A stretch of DNA of 64,000 nt from an uncultured Cetobacterium sp. (lineage in GTDB: Bacteria; Fusobacteriota; Fusobacteriia; Fusobacteriales; Fusobacteriaceae). Each line of letters starts with the position of its first letter. The first letter of the stretch is position 1. The stretch covers positions 1-64,000 of the forward strand of contig NZ_CAMTIK010000006.1 in NCBI RefSeq assembly GCF_947072685.1. Direction: 5' to 3'. The notes under the pieces are model-generated. The model worked only from the letters and a program-made list of their open reading frames with translations. It was not told the DNA's origin and ran no database searches. Position numbers and translations under genes: made by a program. This document shows, piece by piece, positions 1 to 8,613 of this stretch.

Positions 1-31
1 AGCCCTCTGGGAGGATAGGAAGTTGCCAATC
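1..31 (+). rRNA. 5S rRNA, 3' end only
   Basis: The first 31 bases match the conserved 3' part of bacterial 5S rRNA: a CTGGGAGGATAGGA-type loop E/helix IV segment followed by GTTGCCAATC, the 3' strand of helix I. A long T-rich tract follows at once (32-46), as expected where an rRNA operon ends. Only the tail is in the window, so the 5' partner of helix I cannot be checked. Confidence 0.8.
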
Positions 32-160
32 TTTTTTTTATTTTTTGTAAAATTAATTTTAGTCAGAAAAAGGATATATAGATTTTTTAGATATATAAAA
101 GTATATGGATTTTAGGGATAAAAAATCTAATTTTATAAAAAATAAGAGGAGGGAAACAAT

Positions 161-295
161 ATGAAAAATATTTTTTTAATAACTATAATATCTCTATTTG
201 TTTTAATAATCGGTGGATGTTCAAATGTTGAAATTGAAAGAGAGGCTGTAGAAGTTCCACAACAGGATTTTCCATTCGAACCAAGAGGATTTTAG
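161..295 (+). CDS. Small putative lipoprotein, 44 aa
   Basis: This short frame starts at an ATG placed 8 bases after a strong ribosome site (AGAGGAGGG, 144-152). The product has a basic start (MKN), a hydrophobic stretch (residues 4-17), then a lipobox-like IIGGC with Cys at residue 20. The tail of about 24 residues is acidic and proline-rich. This layout predicts export and lipid anchoring, leaving a very short mature peptide. I do not recognise a family. It lies between the end of an rRNA operon and a ferredoxin. The good ribosome site and lipobox support a real gene; the small size is the main doubt. Confidence 0.6.
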   Translation: MKNIFLITIISLFVLIIGGCSNVEIEREAVEVPQQDFPFEPRGF

Positions 296-373
296 TATAG
301 TTTACAAAGTTAATTATAATGTTTGATTATCAAACCTTTTATAAAAAAATGTATTTTTTTAAAGCAAAATATC

Positions 374-402
374 TTGACTTTTTCCATAGAATTCGATATA
401 TT
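374..402 (+). promoter_or_regulatory. Promoter of the ferredoxin gene
   Basis: TTGACT (374-379) and TATATT (397-402) are separated by exactly 17 bases, a near-consensus housekeeping promoter. It lies after any longer upstream start for the ferredoxin, which supports the ATG at 439 and a leader of about 30 bases. Confidence 0.65.
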
Positions 403-438
403 AGTAATAGAAACAAAATAAAACTTGGAGGTAGTGTT

Positions 439-609
439 ATGCATATAATAGATAAAGAGATTTGTATCGGATGTGGAGCTTGTGAGGGAGTTTGTCCAGT
501 ATCAGCAATATCAGCAGATGAGAATGGGAAATACGAAATATCTGATTCTTGTATCGACTGTGGAGCTTGCGAGGGAGTTTGTCCAGTATCAGCAATATCA
601 GCAAACTAA
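439..609 (+). CDS. 2[4Fe-4S] ferredoxin, 56 aa
   Basis: This is a small clostridial-type electron carrier. Two CxxCxxCxxxCP motifs (CIGCGACEGVCP, residues 9-20, and CIDCGACEGVCP, residues 38-49) each supply ligands for a 4Fe-4S cluster, and the 56-residue length is usual for the family. It would carry low-potential electrons in the cytoplasm, for example between pyruvate:ferredoxin oxidoreductase and other anaerobic enzymes. The start at 439 is chosen because GGAGGT (427-432) lies just upstream and a good promoter ends at 402; a frame open from 319 would include that promoter. The two halves are almost identical at DNA level (see findings). A hairpin terminator follows at 621. Confidence 0.95.
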   Translation: MHIIDKEICIGCGACEGVCPVSAISADENGKYEISDSCIDCGACEGVCPVSAISAN

Positions 610-620
610 TTGAACTTTAT

Positions 621-651
621 AAAGCTTAGGTATTCCTAAGCTTTATTTTTT
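621..651 (+). terminator. Hairpin terminator after ferredoxin
   Basis: Perfect 10-base stem AAAGCTTAGG / CCTAAGCTTT (621-630, 635-644) with loop TATT, followed by a run of T. It ends directly at the first base of the tRNA gene. Confidence 0.8.
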
Positions 652-727
652 GCCTTTTTAGCTCAGTAGGTAGAGCAATACCATGGTAAGGTAGAGGTCG
701 CTGGTTCAATTCCGGTAAGAGGCACCA
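652..727 (+). tRNA. tRNA-Thr (anticodon GGT)
   Basis: The cloverleaf folds as acceptor stem 652-658 / 717-723, D arm 661-676, anticodon arm 678-694, T arm 700-716 and an encoded CCA at 725-727. The seven-base anticodon loop ATGGTAA gives anticodon GGT, which reads ACC and ACU threonine codons. The outermost anticodon-stem pair (A678 with G694) is a mismatch. The T arm contains TTCAATT in the loop and two weak G-T pairs. No promoter fits between the ferredoxin terminator and the tRNA, so it is probably made by readthrough and processing. Confidence 0.92.
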
Positions 728-741
728 TAAGGTTTTTAAAG

Positions 742-767
742 AAGCTAGATTTTCTAGCTTTTTTTTT
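742..767 (+). terminator. Terminator after tRNA-Thr
   Basis: Stem AAGCTAGA / TCTAGCTT (742-749, 753-760) with a three-base loop, followed by seven further T residues. Confidence 0.8.
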
Positions 768-797
768 GTATACTTAAAAGAAAAGTAGGTGTTTATT

Positions 798-3581
798 GTG
801 AATTTAAATAAAAGCCAAAAAGAAGCAGTTGAGAATATATATGGCCCCACACTTATAATAGCAGGTCCTGGATCAGGAAAAACTAAAACTTTAGTGGAAA
901 GAATGGTTTATATGATAAAGGATAAAAACATTTCTCCTGAAGAGATTCTGGTGAGTACTTTTACAGAAAGAGCAGCAAGAGAACTTACAACAAGAATAAC
1001 TGATCGGTTAAGTAATAGTGATTTTCATTTAGAGGCAGTATATATAGGAACGATTCATTCTATATGTTTGAAAATAATAGATGAAAATATAGAATATTCA
1101 AAGTTAAAAAAAGGTTATAAAGTTTTAGAGAGTGTGGATCAAAAATTTTTTATGTTTTCAAAATTAAAGTTATTTAAAGAGATTCAAGGATTTGAAAAGT
1201 TTTTTAAGAACAAAAGTTATTTTAATAACTGGAAAAAAAGTGAGAATCTTTTAAAATGGTTTAATAGATTCACAGAAGAGGGAGCAGAGATAAAAAGTTT
1301 AAGTTTTTTAGGTGAGGCCTATATGTTATATAGAAATATTCTTTTAAAAGAAAATAGACTTGATTTTTCTATGATTCAATATGAAGCCTACAGGATACTA
1401 AAAGATAATCCAGAAATTTTGAAAAAATTTCAAAAAAAAATAAAATATATAATGATTGATGAATATCAAGATACAAATACAATACAAGAAAAATTAATAT
1501 TTTTGATAGGAAGCAAAACTAAAAATATTTGTGTTGTAGGAGATGATGATCAGGGGATTTATAGATTTAGAGGAGCTACAATAAAAAATATTTTACAGTT
1601 TGAAACAAAGTTTGGTGAAGAATGCAAAGTTATAAAATTAGAGATAAACTATAGATCGGAAAAAGATATTGTTAAATTTTGTAAAGAGTGGATTGATAGT
1701 TTATATTGGGGTGGTTTTAGACATTCTAAAGAGTTAAGAGTCCCACAAAATAAGGATGTTGATAGAACTCGAGTTGTAAAAATGTCTGTTGCTAATTCTG
1801 AGGGTAAATGGCAAGAAAGAATAGCTGAATTTTTAATATTTTTAAAAAGAAGTGGAAAAATTCAAGATTTTAATCAAGTGGCATTTTTATTTAGATCAGT
1901 TAAAAACAAAAGGATAGTCTCGTTAGCCCATTATTTGGAGTATAAGGGCATAGGGGTATACTCTCCTAGGTCCAATCTTTTTTTTAATAGGAAAGAGATT
2001 ATGGAGGTTATAGGGATATTTCTATATGTGTTGCTCAGAGATGAAAATAAAATATTTAAAAGAGAAATAAAACTAGATATATCAGATTACTATAGAGATT
2101 GTTTAAATCAATTAGGAAAAAAGTTAAAAATGAATGAAGAGTACAGAAATAGTCTAGAGGACTTAAAAAGACAATATCAAAAAATTGATGAAAAAATTGG
2201 AAAACTTTTAGATCTTTATTATAAAATTATTTGTCTTGATGAATTTAAAAATGTTTTGGAGAATTCAAAAGAAGGAGTTTTAGAAAATAGAGTATTGTAT
2301 AATTTAGGAATTCTATCTAAAATTATTGAAAAAGCTGATATTTTATCAATGGTATCTGATTTGACAGAAGGAAATGTTCAAAAAATAACAGATTATTTTT
2401 TTACAATGCATTTAAAGTATTTAAAAGATAGTGGAGTGGATGAATATGAAGATATAAAAGAATTTGCCCCGAAGGGAGCAGTTTCTTTTTTAACAATACA
2501 CCAATCTAAAGGACTAGAGTTTCCAGTCGTGGTTGTGGGGTCCCTAGAGTCTTCACCAGATATAGATAAGGAAAATGAAAAAAATATTGAAAGAGAGTTC
2601 ATGCCTTTTGACGATTTTGAACCGGATTACAGAATAAAAGATTTTGATTTCTGGAGGTTGTATTACACCGCATTTTCAAGAGCTAAAAATCTCTTGATCT
2701 TAACATGTGTAGAATCATCGAAAGGAAAGTATCAGGTCCCATCCCTACCGTTTAAGAGCATATATGAAAGACTGCCAGATATTCTTTCTGGAGATTTAAA
2801 TTTTAAAGAACTCCAGATTGAGAGTATAAATAGTGTAGAATTAAAGGAAAGGTTTTCTTATACATCACATCTCTTAAAATATAAAGAGTGCCCTTTCAAG
2901 TATCGACTTGACAAAATCTATGATTTTCAAAAGATAAAATCTCCAGAGAATTTTTACGGAACTTTAGTTCACCAAAGTTTGGAGTATATTAATAAAAAAG
3001 TTATAGATAAAATATTACTCACTGAAGAGGAGTTAGAAATAGATTACTATCTTAATTATGAGGGCTTAAAAAAAAGTGAAGGATTTTTCTTAGACGAGGA
3101 TATATTGGAGAATGGACTGTTTCAAGTTAAAGATTATTTTAAAAATGCTATCGATATATATTCGAAGGCTATAGATGTAGAAAAAGAATTGTTTGTATTG
3201 AGAAAAGACTACTTAATAGAGGGAAAACTCGATCTAATCATAGAGAACGAAGATGGAATAAAGATAATTGATTTTAAAACGGGGTCAAATGAGTTGGATG
3301 AGGAGAATTTAAAAAGCTATATCAACCAAATAAAGCTTTATTGTTATCTTCTAAAAATGAATACAGATAAAAACGTTATGGGTGGACAGATTTATTTTGT
3401 TAAAAATAGAAAAAAAATAGAAGTTCCTTACACGGTTGGAGATGAAGTTCAAATCTTAGAAGATTTTGACTTCATAACAGATAAAATAAAAAAAAGAGAG
3501 TTTTCTGAAAAGAGACAGGCAGATAAAAAATGTTTAAAATGTGAATTTAAAAAGCACTGTTTTGGTATAAATATGATATAA
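798..3581 (+). CDS. UvrD/Rep-type DNA helicase fused to an Fe-S RecB-like nuclease
   Basis: This is a superfamily 1A helicase of about 927 residues. Visible motifs in order: Q motif (NKSQKEAV), Walker A AGPGSGKT (22-29), Walker B IDEYQDTN, motif III GDDDQGIYRFRGA, motif IV NYRS, motif V TIHQSKGLEFP and motif VI YYTAFSRA. The C-terminal third looks like a PD-(D/E)XK nuclease: a YKECPFKY segment, then GKLDLI and IIDFKTG (catalytic Asp and Lys region), then CLKCEFKKHC at the end. The single upstream Cys plus CX2CX5C is the Fe-S pattern of AddB- and Cas4-type nucleases. It probably unwinds and trims DNA ends in repair. It is shorter than AddA and no addB is adjacent. The GTG at 798 is preferred over the GTG at 789 because AGGTG lies just before it. 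Confidence 0.85.
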   Translation: MNLNKSQKEAVENIYGPTLIIAGPGSGKTKTLVERMVYMIKDKNISPEEILVSTFTERAARELTTRITDRLSNSDFHLEAVYIGTIHSICLKIIDENIEYSKLKKGYKVLESVDQKFFMFSKLKLFKEIQGFEKFFKNKSYFNNWKKSENLLKWFNRFTEEGAEIKSLSFLGEAYMLYRNILLKENRLDFSMIQYEAYRILKDNPEILKKFQKKIKYIMIDEYQDTNTIQEKLIFLIGSKTKNICVVGDDDQGIYRFRGATIKNILQFETKFGEECKVIKLEINYRSEKDIVKFCKEWIDSLYWGGFRHSKELRVPQNKDVDRTRVVKMSVANSEGKWQERIAEFLIFLKRSGKIQDFNQVAFLFRSVKNKRIVSLAHYLEYKGIGVYSPRSNLFFNRKEIMEVIGIFLYVLLRDENKIFKREIKLDISDYYRDCLNQLGKKLKMNEEYRNSLEDLKRQYQKIDEKIGKLLDLYYKIICLDEFKNVLENSKEGVLENRVLYNLGILSKIIEKADILSMVSDLTEGNVQKITDYFFTMHLKYLKDSGVDEYEDIKEFAPKGAVSFLTIHQSKGLEFPVVVVGSLESSPDIDKENEKNIEREFMPFDDFEPDYRIKDFDFWRLYYTAFSRAKNLLILTCVESSKGKYQVPSLPFKSIYERLPDILSGDLNFKELQIESINSVELKERFSYTSHLLKYKECPFKYRLDKIYDFQKIKSPENFYGTLVHQSLEYINKKVIDKILLTEEELEIDYYLNYEGLKKSEGFFLDEDILENGLFQVKDYFKNAIDIYSKAIDVEKELFVLRKDYLIEGKLDLIIENEDGIKIIDFKTGSNELDEENLKSYINQIKLYCYLLKMNTDKNVMGGQIYFVKNRKKIEVPYTVGDEVQILEDFDFITDKIKKREFSEKRQADKKCLKCEFKKHCFGINMI

Positions 3582-3587
3582 TATAAT
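3574..3587 (+). promoter_or_regulatory. Possible extended -10 promoter for aroF
   Basis: TGATATAAT (3574-3582) is an extended -10 element, overlapped by a second TATAAT (3582-3587). It straddles the end of the helicase gene about 20 bases before the aroF ribosome site. No convincing -35 is seen. Confidence 0.4.
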
Positions 3588-3607
3588 AAAAAATTTAGGT
3601 GATAAAA

Positions 3608-4627
3608 ATGTATGTAGTTATAAAAAAAGGCGCTACAAAAAATGAGATTGATGTATTAAAACAATATATAAAAGATACAGACCACGGTATTTTAGAGGTA
3701 GTCGACAAGGGATTAAAAAAGATTGGAATAATGGGTAAAAGTGATGTTTTGTTTAGAGACGAATTGATGAAATATTCGGCTGTAGAAAGAGTAGAAAAAA
3801 TTGCAAAACCTTTTAAATTTGTGAGTAGAGAGTTTAAAAATGAGGATACAATTATAGAGGTAAAAGGAAGAAAAATTGGTGGAACGGATATGGTTGTAAT
3901 GGCCGGACCATGTTCTATAGAAAATAAAGAGATGATAATGGAGATTGCAAAAGTTGTAAAAGAAAATGGAGGAGAATTTTTAAGGGGTGGAGCATTTAAA
4001 CCTAGAACCTCACCATATGATTTTCAAGGACTGGGTGAAGAAGGGCTTAAATACATGAGAGAAGCATGTGATACCCACGACCTTGTTATGATTACAGAGA
4101 TAATGGATACTAGAGAAGTTGAGCTAGTTGGGGAATACACAGACATATTTCAAGTTGGTGCTAGAAATATGCAAAATTTCAGTTTGTTAAAAGAGCTTGG
4201 TAAATCAGGAAAACCAGTCCTATTAAAACGAGGAATGAGTGCTACAATTAAAGATTTGTTGATGGCAGCAGAGTATATAGTTGCATTTGGAAATAAAGAG
4301 GTTATTTTATGTGAAAGAGGGATTCGAACTTTTGAAATTGCAACAAGAAACACTGTAGATATAAACGGGATAGCACTTTTAAAGGAAAAGTCACATCTAC
4401 CGATTATAATTGATGCAAGTCATGGAACAGGGAAAAGAAGTTTAGTTGAGCCAGTGACACTTGGTTGTATACTTGCGGGCGCAGATGGAGCTATGCTAGA
4501 GATACATAAAAATCCAGATTGTGCTTTTTCGGACGGGGATCAAAGTGTAGATTTTGCGGCATTTAAACTTTTATCAAAAAAAATTCAAAAGACATTAGAA
4601 TTTAAAGAGTCTTTGAAATGTTTGTAG
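3608..4627 (+). CDS. aroF: 3-deoxy-7-phosphoheptulonate synthase (DAHP synthase)
   Basis: The enzyme joins phosphoenolpyruvate and erythrose 4-phosphate in the first step of the shikimate pathway. The N-terminal 70 or so residues form a ferredoxin-like regulatory domain, as in the Thermotoga-type (AroAI-beta) enzymes. The barrel follows with MAGPCSIE, GGAFKPRTSPYDFQG, VGARNMQNF, LKRGMSAT, ILCERG and DASHGTGKR, which are the PEP, metal and sugar-phosphate sites. Length 339 aa is normal. The ATG at 3608 is preferred over the GTG at 3599 because TAGGTG lies just upstream. The last ten bases overlap pgeF, so the two are co-transcribed. Confidence 0.95.
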   Translation: MYVVIKKGATKNEIDVLKQYIKDTDHGILEVVDKGLKKIGIMGKSDVLFRDELMKYSAVERVEKIAKPFKFVSREFKNEDTIIEVKGRKIGGTDMVVMAGPCSIENKEMIMEIAKVVKENGGEFLRGGAFKPRTSPYDFQGLGEEGLKYMREACDTHDLVMITEIMDTREVELVGEYTDIFQVGARNMQNFSLLKELGKSGKPVLLKRGMSATIKDLLMAAEYIVAFGNKEVILCERGIRTFEIATRNTVDINGIALLKEKSHLPIIIDASHGTGKRSLVEPVTLGCILAGADGAMLEIHKNPDCAFSDGDQSVDFAAFKLLSKKIQKTLEFKESLKCL

Positions 4628-5349
4628 ATAAAGGATTATATTTTGAGATAGAAGAGTTTTCTAAAAAGGGTATAAAAGCAATATATACAACAGCTGAAAT
4701 GGGGAATTTTCAAGAAGAAGCTGACAGAAAAAGAGCTATAAACATTTTGAAGTTGCAAGGGGACCAAGTATATACAGGATATCAGACACATTCTGAAAAT
4801 ATAGTGGCAATAGATAAAAATACAGTTAATTATACGGAAGATACCGATGGCTTTATAACGGATAGGGATGATGTCGTAATTTTTACGAGATATGCGGATT
4901 GTTTGCCTATATATTTCTTAGATTTAGCGAGTGGAGCTTTCGGTTGTGTTCATTCTGGTTGGTTAGGGAGTTATAAAAAGATAGTTTTAAAAACAGTAGA
5001 AAAATTTCAAACAGAATATAGAAGTGAACTTGAAAATCTACTGATAGGATTTGGAATAGGAATATCTCAAATAAATTATGAGGTAGGGGTGGAGTTTTTA
5101 GAAAAATTTAAATTTAAATTTACAGATTCTCAACTAAAAGATGTTTTTTTAGAAAGAGAAGGTAAAATATTTTTTGATAATCAACAGTTTAATTACAATA
5201 TTTTACTTGAAAAGGGAATAAAGAAGGAACAAATAATTAGAAATGATCTGTGTACTTTTCAAGATAAAAGATTTCATTCATATAGAAGAGATAAAAAAGA
5301 CTCAGGTAGGAATGCAGCCTATATTTTTATTGACAAAAATGAAAAATAG
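4618..5349 (+). CDS. pgeF: Laccase-domain protein, peptidoglycan editing factor PgeF (YfiH)
   Basis: This 243-residue protein belongs to the YfiH/DUF152 multicopper-oxidase-like family. The family removes misincorporated residues from peptidoglycan precursors and has purine-nucleoside activity in some members. The metal-site residues are visible in QTHSEN, RYADCLP and CVHSGWLGS (His, Cys, His). The C-terminal NDLCTF and FHSYRRD block is also typical. It starts inside the end of aroF with only a weak ribosome site, which suggests translational coupling. The promoter for rpsB lies in its last 20 bases. Confidence 0.88.
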   Translation: MFVDKGLYFEIEEFSKKGIKAIYTTAEMGNFQEEADRKRAINILKLQGDQVYTGYQTHSENIVAIDKNTVNYTEDTDGFITDRDDVVIFTRYADCLPIYFLDLASGAFGCVHSGWLGSYKKIVLKTVEKFQTEYRSELENLLIGFGIGISQINYEVGVEFLEKFKFKFTDSQLKDVFLEREGKIFFDNQQFNYNILLEKGIKKEQIIRNDLCTFQDKRFHSYRRDKKDSGRNAAYIFIDKNEK

Positions 5350-5358
5350 TGGTACAAT
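5330..5358 (+). promoter_or_regulatory. Promoter of rpsB
   Basis: TTGACA (5330-5335) and TACAAT (5353-5358) with 17-base spacing form a near-perfect housekeeping promoter. It overlaps the 3' end of pgeF and predicts a transcript start near 5365, giving a leader of about 100 bases. Confidence 0.8.
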
Positions 5359-5377
5359 AATTTGCTAATAAAATGCA

Positions 5378-5433
5378 CATTGATTATTTCTAAACAAGGT
5401 GCCCTTAGGGGATGTTTAGTTTTGAGATCAATG
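5378..5433 (+). promoter_or_regulatory. Structured mRNA leader of rpsB, candidate autoregulatory element
   Basis: Three nested helices are visible between promoter and start codon: CATTGAT / ATCAATG (5378-5384, 5427-5433), CTAAAC / GTTTAG (5390-5395, 5414-5419) and an inner CCC / GGG (5402-5404, 5408-5410). There is no T run, so it is not a terminator. Ribosomal protein operons are often controlled by binding of their own product to such leaders; that S2 binds here is inference. Confidence 0.5.
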
Positions 5434-5467
5434 GAAGAAAAAACCAAAAAATAGGAGGAATTAAAAA

Positions 5468-6211
5468 ATGGCAGTAATTACTATGAAACAATTACTTGAA
5501 GCTGGAGTTCACTTTGGACACCAAGCTAAGAGATGGAATCCAAAGATGTCTAGATACATCTTCACTGAGAGAAACGGAATCCACGTAATCGACTTACACA
5601 AGTCTTTAAAGAAAATCGAGGAAGCTTATGCTGTAATGAGAGAAATCGCATCTAACGGTGGAAAAGTTCTTTTCGTAGGAACTAAGAAACAAGCTCAAGA
5701 GGCTGTAAAAGATCAAGCTGAGAGATCAGGAATGTACTACATCAACAACAGATGGTTAGGTGGAATGTTAACAAACTACAAAACTATCCAAACTAGAGTA
5801 GAGAGATTAAAAGAGTTAGAGAGAATGGAAGCTGACGGAACTTTAGATAAAGCTTATACAAAGAAAGAGGCTGCTAACTTCAGAAAAGAGTTAACTAAAC
5901 TTTCTAAAAACTTATCTGGAATTAAAGATATGAAAGAAGTACCAGCTGCTATATTCGTAGTAGACGTTAAGAAAGAAACTCTTGCAGTAGTAGAAGCTGC
6001 TAAATTAGGAATCCCTGTATTCGCTATGATCGATACAAACGTAGATCCTGATTTAATAACTTACCCAATCCCTGCAAACGATGACGCTATCAGATCTGTA
6101 AAATTAATATCTTCAGTAATGGCTAACGCTATAATCGAAGGAAACCAAGGTAAAGAAAACGCTGCGGTTGCATCAGATGAGATCGCTATCGAAGAAGGAT
6201 CAGCTGAGTAA
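5468..6211 (+). CDS. rpsB: 30S ribosomal protein S2
   Basis: This is the S2 protein of the small ribosomal subunit, needed for S1 binding and initiation. The N-terminal S2 signature ([19 protein letters not shown], residues 9-27) and the second signature region (IFVVDVKKE through IPANDDA) are both present. Length 247 aa is typical. AGGAGGAA lies 8 bases before the ATG. Codons end in C far more often than in neighbouring genes, as expected for a very highly expressed protein. It is followed by tsf, the usual order. Confidence 0.98.
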   Translation: MAVITMKQLLEAGVHFGHQAKRWNPKMSRYIFTERNGIHVIDLHKSLKKIEEAYAVMREIASNGGKVLFVGTKKQAQEAVKDQAERSGMYYINNRWLGGMLTNYKTIQTRVERLKELERMEADGTLDKAYTKKEAANFRKELTKLSKNLSGIKDMKEVPAAIFVVDVKKETLAVVEAAKLGIPVFAMIDTNVDPDLITYPIPANDDAIRSVKLISSVMANAIIEGNQGKENAAVASDEIAIEEGSAE

Positions 6212-6228
6212 TTAATACTTAAAATTAT

Positions 6229-6255
6229 GGAATTGAGTGCTTAGCCCTCAATTCC
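6229..6255 (+). other. Hairpin between rpsB and tsf
   Basis: Perfect nine-base stem GGAATTGAG / CTCAATTCC (6229-6237, 6247-6255) around a nine-base loop. No T run follows, so it is unlikely to stop transcription. It may be a processing or stability element that separates the two messages. Confidence 0.5.
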
Positions 6256-6311
6256 TTGTACTATATAGGCATATAGAAAATAAAGAAATTCTAAAAAATT
6301 AGGAGGCAAAA

Positions 6312-7199
6312 ATGGCAGAGATCACAGCAAAATTAGTAAAAGAACTAAGAGATAGAACTGGTGCTGGAATGATGGATTGTAAAAAAGCATTAGGAGAAAC
6401 TAACGGAGATATCGAAAAAGCGATTGACTTATTAAGAGAGAAAGGAATCGCTAAAGCTGCTAAAAAATCAGGAAGAACAGCTGCTGAAGGATTAATATTC
6501 GACGGTGTTTCTGCTGATAATAAAGTAGCGGTAGTATTAGAGTTTAACTCTGAAACTGACTTCGTTGCTAAAAATGACGAGTTCAAAGCTTTAGGACAAA
6601 ACATGGTAGAAATCGCATTAAGACCTGAAATCAAAACTCTTGAGGATTTAAAAGCTGCTGATTTAAACGGAAAAACAGTTGAAACAACAATAACTGATTT
6701 AATCGCTAAAATCGGAGAAAATATGTCTTTAAGAAGATTTGAAAAAGTAACAACTGAAGGGTTTGTAGCTACTTACAATCACTTAGGTGGAAAATTAGGA
6801 GTTATAATAGAGATGACTGGAGAGGCTACAGAAGCTAATGTAGTTAAAGCTAAGGATATCGCAATGCACGTAGCTGCAATGGATCCTAAATATGTAGATA
6901 GATCAGTAGTAACAACTGATGATTTAGATAGAGAGAGAGAAATTTCTAGAAAGCAATTAGAAGCTGAAGGAAAACCTGCTCAAATTATCGAAAAGATATT
7001 AGTTGGAAAAATGAACAAGTTCTATGAAGAGAACTGTTTAATCGACCAGATCTTTGTTAAAGCTGAAAATAAAGAAACAGTTGCACAATACGCAGGAGAT
7101 ATTAAAGTAGTTTCTTTCGCTAGATATAAAGTTGGAGAGGGAATCGAAAAAGAAGAAGTAGATTTCGCAGCAGAAGTTGCAGCTCAACTTAACGCGTAA
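6312..7199 (+). CDS. tsf: Elongation factor Ts
   Basis: EF-Ts is the nucleotide exchange factor that recycles EF-Tu from the GDP to the GTP form. Both family signatures are visible: [16 protein letters not shown] (12-27) and [13 protein letters not shown] (76-88). The latter includes the TDFV motif that contacts EF-Tu. Length 295 aa is normal. TTAGGAGG lies upstream of the ATG. C-ending codons are enriched as in rpsB. A strong terminator follows at 7215. Confidence 0.98.
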   Translation: MAEITAKLVKELRDRTGAGMMDCKKALGETNGDIEKAIDLLREKGIAKAAKKSGRTAAEGLIFDGVSADNKVAVVLEFNSETDFVAKNDEFKALGQNMVEIALRPEIKTLEDLKAADLNGKTVETTITDLIAKIGENMSLRRFEKVTTEGFVATYNHLGGKLGVIIEMTGEATEANVVKAKDIAMHVAAMDPKYVDRSVVTTDDLDREREISRKQLEAEGKPAQIIEKILVGKMNKFYEENCLIDQIFVKAENKETVAQYAGDIKVVSFARYKVGEGIEKEEVDFAAEVAAQLNA

Positions 7200-7214
7200 T
7201 ACAACAAAAATATA

Positions 7215-7241
7215 GGGGTGCGACTTAGCACCCCTTTTTTT
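7215..7241 (+). terminator. Terminator after tsf
   Basis: Stem GGGGTGC / GCACCCC (7215-7221, 7228-7234) with a six-base loop and seven T residues. Confidence 0.85.
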
Positions 7242-7243
7242 AA

Positions 7244-7990
<747 letters not shown>

Positions 7991-8011
7991 AATATTTTAG
8001 GAGGGTAAAAA

Positions 8012-8572
8012 ATGAGCGCACAAATTTTAATGAATGATTGTAAAGATAAAATGGTTAAAGCTATTGAATCAACAAAACATAAATTTGCATCAATAAGAGC
8101 AGGAAGAGCAAGTGTATCTATGTTAGATGGAATAAAAATCGAGCAATATGGATCATTAATGCCTTTAAATCAATTGGGATCAGTATCAGCACCTGAAGCT
8201 AGATTACTAGTAATTGATCCATGGGATAAATCAGTAATCCCTATGATAGAAAAATCTATAATGACATCTAATTTAGGATTAACTCCAAATAATGATGGAA
8301 AAGTAATCAGACTTATGATTCCTGAATTAACAGCAGATAGAAGAAAAGAGTATGTTAAGTTTGCAAAGTCAGAAGCTGAAAATGGAAAAGTTGCTGTTAG
8401 AAATATCAGAAAAGATATGAATAATAGTTTGAGAAAGCTAGAGAAGGACGCTGAGATAACTGAAGACGATTTAAAAAGATTTGAAGATGAAGTTCAAAAG
8501 ATAACAGATACAACAATCAAAACAATAGATCAACTATTGGCAATAAAAGAAAAAGAAATAACAACTGTGTAA
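8012..8572 (+). CDS. frr: Ribosome recycling factor
   Basis: RRF splits post-termination ribosomes together with EF-G. The 186-residue length and the whole sequence fit the family: a triple-helix bundle containing IRAGRASVSMLDGIKIEQYG, PLNQLGSVSAPEARLLVIDPWD and TADRRKEYVKFAKSEAE. AGGAGGGT lies just before the ATG. It follows pyrH with a 21-base gap, so the two are probably co-transcribed, ending at the hairpin at 8580. Confidence 0.97.
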   Translation: MSAQILMNDCKDKMVKAIESTKHKFASIRAGRASVSMLDGIKIEQYGSLMPLNQLGSVSAPEARLLVIDPWDKSVIPMIEKSIMTSNLGLTPNNDGKVIRLMIPELTADRRKEYVKFAKSEAENGKVAVRNIRKDMNNSLRKLEKDAEITEDDLKRFEDEVQKITDTTIKTIDQLLAIKEKEITTV

Positions 8573-8579
8573 TATATAG

Positions 8580-8613
8580 GAGCTGAATTCAATAGATTCA
8601 GCTCTCTTTTTTT
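8580..8613 (+). terminator. Terminator after frr
   Basis: Stem GAGCTGAAT / ATTCAGCTC (8580-8588, 8596-8604) followed by TCTTTTTTT. It also overlaps the 3' end of modB on the other strand, where the trailing T run is weak. Confidence 0.8.

Noticed and set aside
321-340. Small hairpin GTTTGA/TCAAAC followed by CTTTT as a terminator for the lipoprotein gene
   Set aside because: The stem is only six A-T-rich bases and the T run is short; too weak to call.
319-438. Upstream extension of the ferredoxin frame to an ATG at 319
   Set aside because: The added 40 residues are low-complexity, contain the promoter at 374-402, and the ATG at 439 has the good ribosome site.
626-850. Minus-strand open frame across the tRNA gene
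   Set aside because: It is antisense to tRNA-Thr and its terminator, with no ribosome site or recognisable protein.
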